NCBI GenBank assembly: GCA_008931825.1
Contig: QXVZ01006609.1
Span: 1-22,962 of the forward strand
Direction: 5' to 3'
DNA length: 22,962 nt
Origin: Phallusia fumigata
Lineage: Eukaryota > Chordata > Ascidiacea > Phlebobranchia > Ascidiidae
Each line of letters begins with the position of its first letter. Positions within the stretch are counted from its first letter, which is position 1. The notes below the pieces were generated by a model. It ran no database searches. It was not told where the DNA came from and saw nothing but the letters and a program-made list of their open reading frames with translations. This document shows positions 9,151 through 20,331 of the stretch, piece after piece. Position numbers and translations under genes: made by a program.

Positions 9151-10684
9151 AGTTTCGTGGCATCACCACAATTTAATGAGTATACTATGGTAACATACTA
9201 GTCGTTTTTGTAAAGTAATAACAAAACACTTTGTCCTGCAACTTAGAGCGAAAGTTAGGAAATGGTTTCAATAAATTTGCACCCTGGCAAAAATGGTTCC
9301 GATGTTTAAACGAAGTTTTGGAATGCCGTAAAAAATACGCTGGTCTTTCCATCGATGGCAATTTTATTTCAGACGATTTTACGTGCGCCAAAACGTACAA
9401 TCAACAGAATTCACGTAGCATCCAGCAAACAGATAAGACGACGAGAAAACGCTTCGCGCATGGAAAACGTCAAGCGAACGTGAATTAAGCAGTTGTATTT
9501 CAAAATTGTCATTTTGATGGCGTGTTAAAAACAGCGGTACATATTGCAAGAAAGCTCTCCACCACTCTATGCTCGCAATACCGGCTATTTACATTTTGCC
9601 AAAAAGCAATCGCATCGCTATTAAAAACCCTTTGCTTCGTTGGTGTATTCTAATGAAAGATGCGAAGCCGAAAGCGTCGCATCGTCAGGATCACGGTGAG
9701 AATGAGAGTTTGTTCGAACCGCAGTTAACACTATGTTGGATCAATTGAAATGAACCTTCTTATTTTCATTAGTTTGATCCATATAAATGGGCATTTCGAA
9801 CAACGAAAAACACGAAGCACTTCATAAAGCACGTGTACATATAGATTTCGTGGCGGAGGCGCGGATAATAAATTAGCTTACACATATAGTATGTTACAAA
9901 ATTGCTCAACGCACACGTACATTTGTATATGTTTAAAATAGCGTTCGTAGTATATGAGCATTTTCCGTTACGACGCAACATCTTTGTCAAGGAGCTGAAC
10001 TTGCATAAAGTTTAAGTAAATTTTCGACATTCCACTTTTTTGAAGCACGCCGTACGTGTAACCACTAGTGGCCAAGTAGAACTTGGCAGTTTTGTGTCAA
10101 GCGTACGACACACAACTGGTCATCGATTTCTTTGAAACGGAAGTCGATCGACTCGGCAAATTGCAGAACAAAGGGCTTACTAAGGTACATGTACAGCGCA
10201 CACAAACGCAAACACACGCAGACACGACGACAACGACGCGGCCGCACGACATTAAACACAAGGAAAACGAACTTTCGATATATAATATAAAGCCGGAGAT
10301 AAAACTTCAATTACGGCGCCAACGCAATAAATAGCAACTAAGTGTTGTAGTGATGTCGATCCTTCTCCGCGAGCCTGTCGACTGATTGAACCTGTAAGGT
10401 CTTTGGCGTTCTATTCCTCACAACAGGAATGAGAGTCTTTCGCGCCCAAATTGGACAGCAGCAATTACATGGGCGATACGACCGGGTGGAAAGGGTTGAA
10501 GTTTTCGGACAAGGCGTCATGCACTTCAGTTTAGGTTAAAGTGAAAGATATACCGCAACTGCTGAAGTCGTGCATGTCTACATACTATAGCTTCGACGTG
10601 TTATTGCAGAAATCAAAGTGGCACCCAGAAAGGTTGGAAACCACGTGGCTGTTGCGGATAGTTTATTTATGTGTGTCACGATGG
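9151..10684. other. CpG-dense intergenic block between SETD6 start and SEC24 end
   Basis: About 1.5 kb unlike its left neighbour: CpG is frequent, against almost none in 4600-9000. It should contain the SETD6 upstream region and the SEC24 3' UTR. Open frames of 70-85 codons exist on both strands (for example 9231-9488 and 10083-10334, + strand), but they overlap antisense frames, match no family I know and lack supporting splice structure, so I do not call genes. Small features are a 7-bp stem GATGCGA/TCGCATC (9659-9683), the palindrome CCACTAGTGG (10062-10071) and an AC-rich tract (about 10196-10225). Confidence 0.5.
10662..10667 (-). terminator. Possible SEC24 poly(A) signal AATAAA very close to the stop
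   Basis: TTTATT on the + strand reads AATAAA on the SEC24 strand, starting only 18 bases after the SEC24 stop codon. If used, the 3' UTR would be very short. Further signals may be used downstream, so this is only a candidate. Confidence 0.35.
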
Positions 10685-13600
10685 TTAGGTGAGTTTCTGT
10701 TGTACGTGGATGAGAAATTCCTGCAAAGACATTGATGATTCGGTTCGGTCCTGGTGGAGTCGCGAGAAGAATAGATGACGGTCTCGGCTGTCGTCCCTGG
10801 CAAAGTCAAACCAATGAACGTTAATCATGCACATTTTTTTGCAATTACCAGTAGAAGTGTACAGTTTAGGCCTTTTTAACCTTATAACCCGTATTGGTGC
10901 GTGGTGTGGTCGGTTGTCGCGAAGCCATTCGATAAAACTGTGGAAGAGTTCCGACGTTGGATTTTCCAGCTCAGGGACGGAATACTAAAACAGATTAAAA
11001 CTTGTTGTATTCAAGCTTAGGTAGCAAAACAGGAATAATACTGCAGGTACACTTCTTTGTATGTACCAATCAAGCGCAGTATACCAAGTAATAGCTCCAA
11101 CAGTGTTGGTACGTGCAAGCTAAAGCATGCTCCAGCTAGACATCTATACACTTCAACAATCAAACCGTATAACAAAAGAAAATCGGAAACCGGGTATTAA
11201 AACTAAAGCCGAGTCATTTCATTCCCTTGAAATCAGCTGCCGACTCCCAACGCCGATAGCGTTATACAGCATATGTTTGTCGTTCATTGTCTAAAGCATT
11301 TTTAGATATGCGTTCATCTGGCGTTAGCCACAAAACAGTTCATAGGCCACTGTACCAATCTCAAACTTTAACATAAATAGGAATCAATACAAAAATCTGG
11401 GAGAATATATAAAACATAGAAGGCACCATACAGTTTTGAAATTTCCATGTTTTTTTAAATAGGCACAAAATCATTTTCTTTTACCATGCAAAATCGCTAT
11501 ATAAGACACACATTTTTGTGTATCCCACGGATGTTCAAAGTACATTATCAAACCCTCATCTACCAAACAGAATGGGAAACTTTTTAAAATTTAAATACGG
11601 CCCCGTACTGTTGTATTGTTCTTACAATTTTTCATATCATTAAACACAAATTAATCTAAGACTTGGATTCGAAATCACTTTCTGGAACAGACAGCTATTC
11701 TACTATGAACATCCCTTTCCAGGACTGTTTACTGCCATTTGCAAAACGCTTGCTAAATCTCAATCTGTAACCTAAAACACAGCAAGTCGTCCTACCATTG
11801 GCTCCTCAATGTTGCTGAACTGTGGAGCACCGAGCACGTTTTTGATGAAGGCCTGTGACGTTTGCCGTCCCACAAGCAAGAACATTCGCCATCCACAATC
11901 AAGGAGGAAACATCCGGACTGCGAGAGAGACTCAGCTGTCAGGGGCAGAAGATCAGGTTGGGGGACTTCCCTTCCACTAATAGTCATCGCTCCCTAAAAA
12001 ACGATTTTGGTTGTTTGTAATAGTTGCTGCTTAAAGGGGAATATAAGGTTTGTTGCTTGCAAGATAACAACAGGGAAGGTAAACGCAGCAAATGAACAAC
12101 AAAACAGTAAACTGCAATTAGACCAGAGCCTTGGTTAATCCAAAGTCCACTGTATAGTCTGCTGAGAATATTTTTTAAATAACTTTTAATTTTTTAATTT
12201 CAATATTTTTATGACTTGTCAAGTAATATCAGGCCAATGTGTTCGAAACATTTCAGAGTCCGCGGACTAAATCCGCTTGCATACCTTATATTCTTACAAA
12301 ACAAAGGTTTTNTAAAACACAGCAAGTCGTCCTACCATTGGCTCCTCAATGTTGCTGAACTGTGGAGCACCGAGCACGTTTTTGATGAAGGCCTGTGACG
12401 TTTGCCGTCCCACAAGCAAGAACATTCGCCATCCACAATCAAGGAGGAAACATCCGGACTGCGAGAGAGACTCAGCTGTCAGGGGCAGAAGATCAGGTTG
12501 GGGGACTTCCCTTCCACTAATAGTCATCGCTCCCTAAAAAAGCGGGTTTGGTTGTTTGTAATAGTTGCTGCTTAAAGGGGAATATATGGTTTGTTGCTTG
12601 CAAGATAACAACAGGGAAGGTAAACGCAGCAAATGAACAACAAAACAGTAAGTAAACTGCAATTGTATTGAGACCAGTGCCTTGGTTAATCCAAAGTCCA
12701 CTGTATAGTCTGCTGAGAATATTTTTTATATTTTTTAATTTCCATATTTTTATGACTTGTCAAGTTATATCAGGCCAATGTGTTCGAAACATTTCAGAGT
12801 GCGCGGACTAAATCCGCTTGCATACCTTATATTCTACAAAACAAAGGCCACGTTTTGGAGCCACTTACTTCCTCGTTTAGGTCGTCGACGCGGTAGAGGT
12901 CAGGATAAACATCTTGCATGAAATAACCAGCGGGCTGCATTTTAAAATTGATCATCGAAAACACGCGGTCGTCGAGACGGGTCGATACGCCTGCTCGAAA
13001 TGCCGGCTGCGCATACAGAAATGGTATGAGGTTGTGATTTCTTTCAACGGATAGTTTTGTGTTGGACCACAAGTTAAGTCGTGCAAAGTAAACGTCTTGC
13101 CCAATGATACCCAACTATTTTTGATGCAATCCACCCTTTGCTTAGTTTGTAACTTATCACTCCTCCCCACTGACAAGAAGTGATAGAAAGTATTGGTGAA
13201 AGGTTTGGAACCACTGGTCTATTTAAAAAGAAACACTTCACTTATCGTAAATAACTCAACTATAAAGTGGAAATTACTCCTTGGGGAGCAATTCCTTCCC
13301 GGCTGGGAACCACGGGTCTTGCCCGAATGACAATAAATCGAATTCTACAGCTGTGTACGTGTTTAGCAAGTCAACCGTCTGTGGGTCATAACCACACAGT
13401 GGCGTGTAACCAATGCAAGTCTGTTCTGTCCTGGTGGTGGCGTATTAGAGAGGAAACAGATGTGTTTGCAACCATTTATATCAGGGTTACCTGAACCAAT
13501 AGCGCTCGCCAAAACAAAACCTCGCAAATAAACATCACCGCGTTCCGCTTCGCCGCACAGCGGGCGGGAAGTGCGCAAAAAGTGCCACGTCACTTACGTG

Positions 13601-16600
13601 CTTGAGCAGAGCTTGAATGTAGAGAGGGAAGAGACGCAGGCACTTGGGGACGTATAGTCCGCCGACCGTCATGCTCTGTGGCAGACCGGCCTTGTACGCT
13701 TTCAGAGGGTCGATGACGGCGTTGAGTAATGCGTCACGCGCGTCTTGCAACGACGCAGTCACAGAACGGTCAACCCCTGCAATAAGTTTCTTGTATATTA
13801 AGGTCGTGAATGTTAGTTGTGTGGAGAACTATGCAAATGGGGGCGATTAAGATGAAAAATGCCAACATAGTAATGTACCGTAATGGGCAATGCACCTAAC
13901 AAACTTAGTTAGTAACTACGGAATTTTGTAATTGCGACAGTGAATGATCCAGAGCCGTTTTATTAAATACGTTTTTATCACCGAAATAATCTCAGTAATT
14001 TCTGCAATTTAGGTAACATATGGGCCCTGTTTGCTGTTGTGGAAAAACAACCACAATCCTGCGGCAATTTTCAATAGCTCTTAACGATACTCGGTTAAGC
14101 CTATCACAAGCAAGTAACGGAAATTATGTGTTGCGTCACCGACCAAGCAAAACTCACCACATCACGAACCGGGTCGTGTGCAGCAGAGCAAACAAAAAAA
14201 CATGTTGCTTACCCATTTTAGCAAGGAGGGCGACCACAGCATCGCAGTCCACGTTGTTGTGAATCTCGGCAGCTGTTTTCACTATCGGGACGCACATCGT
14301 GTGTACGCGAATACGCCGCTCGCCCTGTAATTAACACAAATTCTTGTAGGGGCAAGGTATCTATAGGGTATGGCGTAAAACAAACGGCTAAATAAGAAAT
14401 GTAATTGAATTGTTCAGGCCTAATTTGTGAATTTTGTACGAACTGCGGTTTTTGTTTGTGTTTGTGAATGTTTTGGAAGTGGCTACAAAACTAATTAATA
14501 CAAAATTAGTTTTGACACTGAGGCATAAAAACCCAAATAATAAAACTTAAACACTGGCAAATTCAAAAAAATTACAAACGTGATGCTGAATTTAAGGTCA
14601 CACACCCATTCCGCAATTCAAAACTAAGTTAAAACGCCCGTTCTGCAATGTAACTTACTCGACTTGTGGTGTAAAGCAGAGCGGCTTGAACACAGGCCGC
14701 TGATTGGTCGGTTAGCGGTTCGTCGATGGTGAGGTTCACAGCATAACCCGAATCGGGACTGACATTGGCAAGTGATAATAGATCGGTCGATCGCACGAAG
14801 AAATTGCCGTGAAACGTATGAATGCTCAGACCTGCGGAAAACCACGTTTATTTCATGCTTCAAACTCCTTTTAAGGGTTGAACCACTCTCAGCGCTTTGG
14901 CGGCGGGAAAACGGGGAATGAGCGACACCTGACGGCCGTTTTATAAAGCAAAGTGGCAATGCGAAAAACTCAAACGTATCAGCAGTTCCTACATGTTAAA
15001 CCTTAGATCATTTTTAGTTGTCAAACATTTGCAAACATGTAACACGATTTGGTTACGAAAGAGGTCGAAACGGCTACTTAGTAACCAAACTAATTAACTT
15101 GGTAAAAACAGGCCGGCAGCAGTACCTTTGGTGCAACGGATCCTCATCACAGCCTCGAAACCGATTTTACGAGTCAGATAGCGTTCCAGGTCGTTCTTCA
15201 GTCTCTCCACCTCCATAGGGTTGTGTTGTACGTGTAGGGACGGGTAGTAATGGAGGTCGCCGGCCGAGAAACGCGACGAACAAGCTGTGTGACGTCACAA
15301 GTCATACACGTCATTGAGTTTTAAATGAAAAAAAACCTGTTTAGCAAATTGTAGAACAACATTTCTACTCACATAAGGTAGCGATGTCAATGTATTGGGA
15401 GTTGAAGAAAAACATGTCAATTGCAACCTGGAATGTATATTAGTAAAAATCTGCTTTTTGCGAGTAATTTTTTACAATTTAGATTGCAAGGTAAATACCC
15501 TTTCTCTTTGAAAAAATTCTTTTTTCTAAACTTGGTTTTTAAAATTTTCCAAAGTAAAAGCCCAAGTNTGTAAAGCCAGCATGGAATCCTTTGCTTACCA
15601 ATAAATTCAATCGTTGAATTCGTGCACTCCGGTCGAGTGTGTGGTTGTCCATATGTTTTTGAGACCGGATGATGAAGGAATTCTTCAGGAGTTTCATTCA
15701 CACCAAAGCACATGTTACATCTCCATCTTCGTTCGTCCAAGAAACTCACAAACGGATTAATGTAGGTTCTGCATCGCTTGCACCTCACAATAGTTCCTTA
15801 AATGATGTTGATTTCACATTAACATTACGTGTGATCTTAAATTTGAATCCATTTTACAACTACATCTTATTAAAATGGCTTCTCAAGCAAACAGAAGTGT
15901 TTTAGGCAATGCTAGTTTGTTTTGAGATGTGTGTATTTTCATGTGAGAAAATGCATGCAATAAATTTGCAAGACAACGTAAGGAATTTTATTTTGCAGGG
16001 GATCTGTATTGCAGTATGGATACAGATAGCAGTAACTAGTCAATAGGAAATATCAACACTTGTGCTAACCAGCTGACAACATCCCATGAAAAGTCAAGTC
16101 ATGATATTATGATGGCTTTACATTTTACCTAACCCTATGCAAACGGGATACTAGTTACATAATGACGCTGTGCTGTTCACAAACATAAACATCAGAAGTA
16201 AATAATAAACTGTTAGGTATCAAAAGTTTTGGGAAACTATATACTGTGTATAATTACATTTTTTCACAGTGATGGTAAATACAAAAAGATTTTGTCAAGC
16301 CACAGGCTTTTTAATTACCCAACACCTTCTTAAATGATTGTGATTGTACTTTGGTCACAGAACACTAAAAAGCAGTTAAACAAATTAAACAGGACACTTG
16401 CACTAGTTCGAAAATCCTTGTAATGAAACGTTACTTATTGCCTTACCAGCTGATATGACAGGTAGGGAAGTAAGGTCACGAAAAGGGTGAACAACCAATC
16501 CAAATGGCAGTTTAACTTTGCCCAGAAGATCCTTCGTGTCAGGAATTCGCTTCAGTGTGCATCTTAAAACCCTGCAAACAATGCATTTATTCAATGACTG

Positions 16601-19600
16601 TTCAGTTTATACTTGATTATGTTGGCATATTACTGTGTTCAGCATAACTTAACACTAAAGAGCAAGATCTGAATAAGTAACTTACTCTGGATTGCAGTTT
16701 TTCCTGTTTGGTGGTATTAACATTCCTTCAGAATTAGTTTCAAATCGCAATGGCAATTCAGCTGTTTTCTGAGTAGGCAGTATTCTTGTTTCCTGTTGTT
16801 AAGTTTTAGCACTTTTTAAAAGTTAAGACCAAAAAAATAGTTTTGTCAAAAAGCGCACAGATTTCTGACAGAACTTAAACAGGTAGATTGTTTTGAAAAA
16901 AACAACTTTTTTAAAAGTGACATGCATATTTAGGGTGAAATTTAAATATTTTTAGCCCAATACCCTAAATGGTAAATAAAACTGCAAAAATTTGGAAATG
17001 TTGTAATTACCTGCATAAGGTTTATTGGTCGGTTAGCATCACCCATTCCCATGTTGCCCATTGAGTTGGTGAGATTTTGCATTTGGGGTGGGTAGGCTCC
17101 AAATGCAGAAGGTTGTGGCTGATGCTGCTGGGGTGGTGTGGGTTGTTGGTGCATCTGCTGCTGCCCGGGTGGCAGCATACTACCTTAAATGATCATACAA
17201 ACAAGGTAAACTTTAGCAAAGCAAAAATCCCTTTTCTGTTTAAGCTAGACCTGAAGAAACTGAAAGAGTTTACTGAAGACAATTAATTGCTGTGAATGCT
17301 ATGATCAACCACATACAGCTTTTGAGGCCAGTGTGCGGTGGCATTGGTTCATTTTAAAACAAACTCAGACACTCTTGATTGTTTGGATATAAGGTAAAGT
17401 ATAAAATTGATGCTTATAATTAACATTCACAAGGTTTGGCCACATGAACCATTAAGTAACGCTTTGGCTCAGCCAGAAGGTTAGTTACAGCTTTACTCAC
17501 TCATTCTTAGGCATTTGCAAAAAAAATTAGATACCTTGTGGCATTGTTTGGTTGCTTGATTGCCCTGACATTGGTGGAGGGGGATGGACGTTCTGTGGTG
17601 GAAGATATTGCTGTCCAGGTAGGGGTGGTGGTGCAATGGCACTTCCCCTCTGTCCTTGATGCATGGAAGGCTGAGATGTTGCTGGACTATTGAAAATCTG
17701 TAAATTTGAAAATAACAGTTCATTATTTTTTTTTTTTCAGTGTTTTATTCCTTTTTCAGTTGTTAATAGTTGATTCAAATCTGAACTCACCTGCTGTCCT
17801 GGCAATGGTGGTTGCATTATTGGTGGAGCCCCAGTAGAGGTTGGGGCATATTGGGGGTGTGTTGGGGTGCCTTGACTTGCAGGGTGAAGTACCGGGTGAG
17901 TGGGGGTGCTGTTGGAACTGCGTTGGTTCATTCCTGAAAAAAACAGGTAAGTCTGATTTTAACTAGTGTTTAAAATACAATAAAAATTTCAACAGATTAT
18001 AGCCTAATGTTTTTTCAGCAAAACAATTAGAGAACCAATGTCTCAACTTAGTTAAATTCGGCAAGTTGCATAAATTGGCATCACAATGTCAAAAACAATA
18101 AAAATCAAACAAAGATGTTATCCGCATGGGTAAATTCATAACGATGGCGTTCCCCATAATGCAATTCCACATGCACTATGACCCTCAAATAACATTTTAC
18201 ACAAATAATATTTCTATTTATTACAGTGGATATATATTCAACTCCTTCATTACATTGGGACACTTTCCTTGGCATTTATGACATAATTTTTTTACAATCA
18301 TAAGTGATCCCCACACATGCAAATTGGCAGTGGCAATATTGTTTATTACGAAGCCTCATTGTCTCATAGATAGTTTACATTGTTCTTAGCTATGTTGCTG
18401 AAGTTATGTCGATTAGCCTGCAGTGACCATTGGCCTTTTAGCAACCAAACTTCAGACATGGCTTCAATGATGCCGTATAAATACACCAACAACATTTTGC
18501 CTTTTGAATGACCAAATATAAGTTTATGTGCAATTGTGTTTTTGTTTATTTGTTTAAAAACTACTTTAAAAGGCAGCAGTGTTATTTTTATGCATCATAT
18601 TTTACAGCATCACTGTAGTTTGGTTACCGTAACATAATGGCAGCTTGACTTATGCAAGCCACCTAACAGCCCAAAAAGAACACCTGTTTATGGGTAAAAC
18701 AGTAATCTGATATCAAACTGNACACCAACAACATTTTGCCTTTTGAATGACCAAATATAAGTTTATGTGCAATTGTGTTTTTGTTTATTTGTTTAAAAAC
18801 TACTTTAAAAGGCAGCAGTGTTATTTTTATGCATCATATTTTACAGCATCACTGTAGTTTGGTTACCGTAACATAATGGCAGCTTGACTTATGCAAGCCA
18901 CCTAACAGCCCCAAAAGAACACCTGTTTATGGGTAAAACAGTAATCTGATATCAAACTGCTGCACTGTGCCATGACCCAGCCAATCAATTCTTTTTGGTG
19001 TTGTGCAGTCTATTAGGTACCCACTGAAGTAATCACGGTAAAAATTTATTCAACTAATATGAAGCACCAAATCTTTCAAGAAAAACCTTGGTTTGGGCTT
19101 ATAAGGAAAAGCAAAACACCTGAACCTAACCAAAATTATCAAAATGCATGAAAATGCTTGTAACGTAGACACAAAAAATTTAAACTTGTGAAAAGTTATT
19201 TGACTAGGATGTAAACAGCTGTTTTCAAAATTTAACATTTTGGGGGTCTGCGGGTCAAACCAAATGGTAAACTGCAGTAAAAAGAGTTCAATGCATAACC
19301 TAATATGCCTATCTATCATACCAAAAAGTTTGCAAAAGTTGGGGTGATCTTTCTTAACAAAAAGCTGTAAATCAAATCAAACAAGAAAACAAAACAAAAA
19401 GGGTTCAAATAATAACCAAGAAAACACACAACAAGAAGACTGGAACTAAGTGATACATGAAAATAAACCAAGCAATAGATAAAATAAATATATGCATATG
19501 TAGATATAAAAAGACAAGCAGATTTAGATGCAAGTTACCTTGTAACCCAGGGGAATGGCTGTTGGGTGGTTGACCTGGAGGGGGTGTAAAGGACTTGAAC

Positions 19601-20331
19601 TGTTGCCCAGGAAGGGGAGGTGCATATCGAATGTCACCAACACCAGCATACTGCGACACTGGTGTGGGAGCCCCAGAACCAGTATGACTTCCATGTAATC
19701 CAGGAGAACCGTTATGTGGCATAAAATTTTGCCCTTGCTGTTGCAATGGTGGTCCAGCCAATGGTGGCGTGCTGCTTGGGGGTCCCTGAAACTTTGATGG
19801 AGACCTAGAGTGAGGGACAGAAGCAGCACTATATGGTTGCATGTTTTGGTTTCCAGGTGGAGGCCCAATATGATTCATTGGCATCGAAGGTCCGTTAATT
19901 GGGGGCCCTGTCTGCCTTGTCATTGAGTTCGTAGGGGGCATATTATGACCTGTGGGCAATGTGCCGTTGTAGGTTGGGTTGGGTGGTGTTGCATGGCCAG
20001 CATTTAAATTCGATTGGTTGGTGCTGTATGTAGGTTTGGGAGGCCCAGCTTGCTGGTTGTACCCAGTCATAGGGGGAGGACCTGTAATAAAAGGACATTG
20101 ATCAGTGACATTCGTATTATATGTAACATAAACAGTTTTAAAATGGTGGCTTGTGAAATATGTGAGGTGCTTAAGCAGTGTTGCTGGGTAAATCAGCAAA
20201 AAACAAGCCTCTATCTGGAATATAAAAAATTAAAATGCACTAATAAATTGATGCTTACCATTGGAAAAAGCTTGGTTTGAGGGTGGCGCATAAGATTGTG
20301 GCGGTCTGGTATACTGCTGATTGTATGCCAT
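10685..20331 (-). CDS. SEC24B: SEC24 (A/B class) COPII cargo adaptor, 17 visible exons, interrupted by an assembly gap
   Basis: Sec24 pairs with Sec23 in the inner COPII coat and selects cargo at ER exit sites. Exons: 20331-20259, 20081-19539, 17933-17791, 17697-17535, 17183-17011, 16792-16686, 16571-16447, 15796-15599, [gap], 15427-15373, 15284-15126, 14831-14659, 14324-14213, 13776-13598, 13006-12869, 12533-12336 (repeated at 11993-11796), 10984-10881, 10796-10685. Residues 1 to about 365 are a Pro/Gln/Asn-rich disordered region with several PPP and PLPGQQ motifs. Next come LPFGLVVHPFRDLTSLPVIS and a zinc finger (Cys448, 451, 469, 472). After the gap come trunk (DMFFFNSQYIDIATL), beta-sandwich, helical (DARDALLNAVID) and gelsolin-like (GCFLLDCGWRMFLLVG) segments. 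The end matches the family (DRTESSMSLQEFLIHVQQ). About 917 residues are visible, counting the repeated exon once, and 180-200 seem lost at N 15568. TRLDDRVFSM and EVPQPDLLPL place it with SEC24A/B, not C/D; A versus B is not resolved. Confidence 0.94.
11773..12307. repeat. Left copy of an unmerged contig overlap carrying SEC24 exon 15
   Basis: About 535 bases that recur at 12313-12847, beginning at TAAAACACAGCAAG in both copies and separated by a single N at 12312. This copy contains exon sequence 11796-11993. The exon bases are identical between the copies, while the flanking intron differs by several substitutions and indels (for example a 4-base and a 6-base indel near 12110-12122). This is the expected look of two alleles left side by side at a contig join. 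Confidence 0.9.
12312..12312. other. Assembly join (single N) between the two overlap copies
   Basis: A lone N sits exactly where the left copy of the repeat ends and the right copy begins. It marks a contig join with no real missing sequence, because both sides overlap by about 535 bases. Confidence 0.9.
12313..12847. repeat. Right copy of the unmerged contig overlap carrying SEC24 exon 15
   Basis: Second copy of the unit described for 11773-12307. It contains exon 12336-12533, which reads GAMTISGREVPQPDLLPL and so on to EEPM with intact acceptor and donor. Because the exon is 198 nt and phase 0 at both ends, a gene predictor could include both copies and produce a false 66-residue tandem duplication of the gelsolin-like domain. 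Confidence 0.9.
14486..14514. repeat. 11-bp perfect inverted repeat in SEC24 intron
   Basis: CAAAACTAATT (14486-14496) and its exact reverse complement AATTAGTTTTG (14504-14514) are separated by 7 bases, in the intron between exons 12 and 11. The arms do not extend further and I see no target-site duplication. It may be a chance hairpin or a remnant of a miniature element. Confidence 0.5.
15568..15568. other. Assembly gap (single N) that removes SEC24 trunk-domain exons
   Basis: Unlike the other two Ns, the flanks do not overlap. The exon to the right ends in NSTIEFIG, just past the zinc finger. The next recognisable exon to the left begins VAIDMFFFNSQYID, far into the trunk domain. The intervening region of the family, about 180-200 residues including the vWA-like FVLDVSHN and SDIDDVF segments of vertebrate SEC24, is absent from all frames nearby. 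The phases (1 on entry, 0 on exit) require missing coding DNA of length 3n+2. Confidence 0.85.
18483..18720. repeat. Left copy of 238-base contig overlap
   Basis: ACACCAACAACATTTTGCC onward repeats at 18722-18959, with one visible difference (GCCCAAAAAG here, GCCCCAAAAG there). The copy stops exactly at the N at 18721. Confidence 0.92.
18721..18721. other. Assembly join (single N)
   Basis: A lone N between two near-identical 238-base copies, the same pattern as at 12312. No sequence is likely to be missing. Confidence 0.9.
18722..18959. repeat. Right copy of 238-base contig overlap
   Basis: Near-identical to 18483-18720. It lies wholly in SEC24 intron 2, so it does not affect the protein. 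Confidence 0.92.

Larger units (their letters stand above)
17934..19538 (-). other. SEC24 intron 2, includes a 238-base assembly duplication
   Basis: This is the longest SEC24 intron (1605 bases as assembled, about 1366 once the overlap at 18483-18959 is collapsed). Outside the duplication I see only AT-rich intron sequence. Its open frames run antisense or continue out of exon 2 without similarity. Confidence 0.7.

Noticed and set aside
9231..9488. 85-codon open frame on the + strand in the CpG-dense block
   Set aside because: It overlaps an antisense frame of similar length, has no recognisable similarity, and lies just upstream of SETD6 where open frames by chance are common.
9712..9720. 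GTTCGAACC, resembling a tRNA T-loop
   Set aside because: The flanks do not form a 5-bp T stem on either strand, and no anticodon or D arm is in register.
10083..10334. 83-codon open frame rich in Thr, Gln and Arg
   Set aside because: Its composition reflects an AC/CpG-rich tract, an antisense frame of equal length exists, and no family resemblance was seen.
11796..12533. Mutually exclusive or tandem duplicated SEC24 exons
   Set aside because: The two copies abut a lone N with an overlap-like structure, the same artefact recurs at 18721, and the exon sequences are identical while introns show allele-like differences.
13363..13850. Overlapping open frames on both strands around SEC24 exon 13
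   Set aside because: The + strand frames are shadows of the coding exon at 13598-13776. Only the minus-strand reading matches SEC24.
10685..20331. Assignment to the SEC24C/D class because of the long Pro/Gln-rich N-terminus
   Set aside because: The C-terminal exons (TRLDDRVFSM, EVPQPDLLPL, DRTESSMSLQEFLIHVQQ) match SEC24A/B and not the C/D equivalents I recall.
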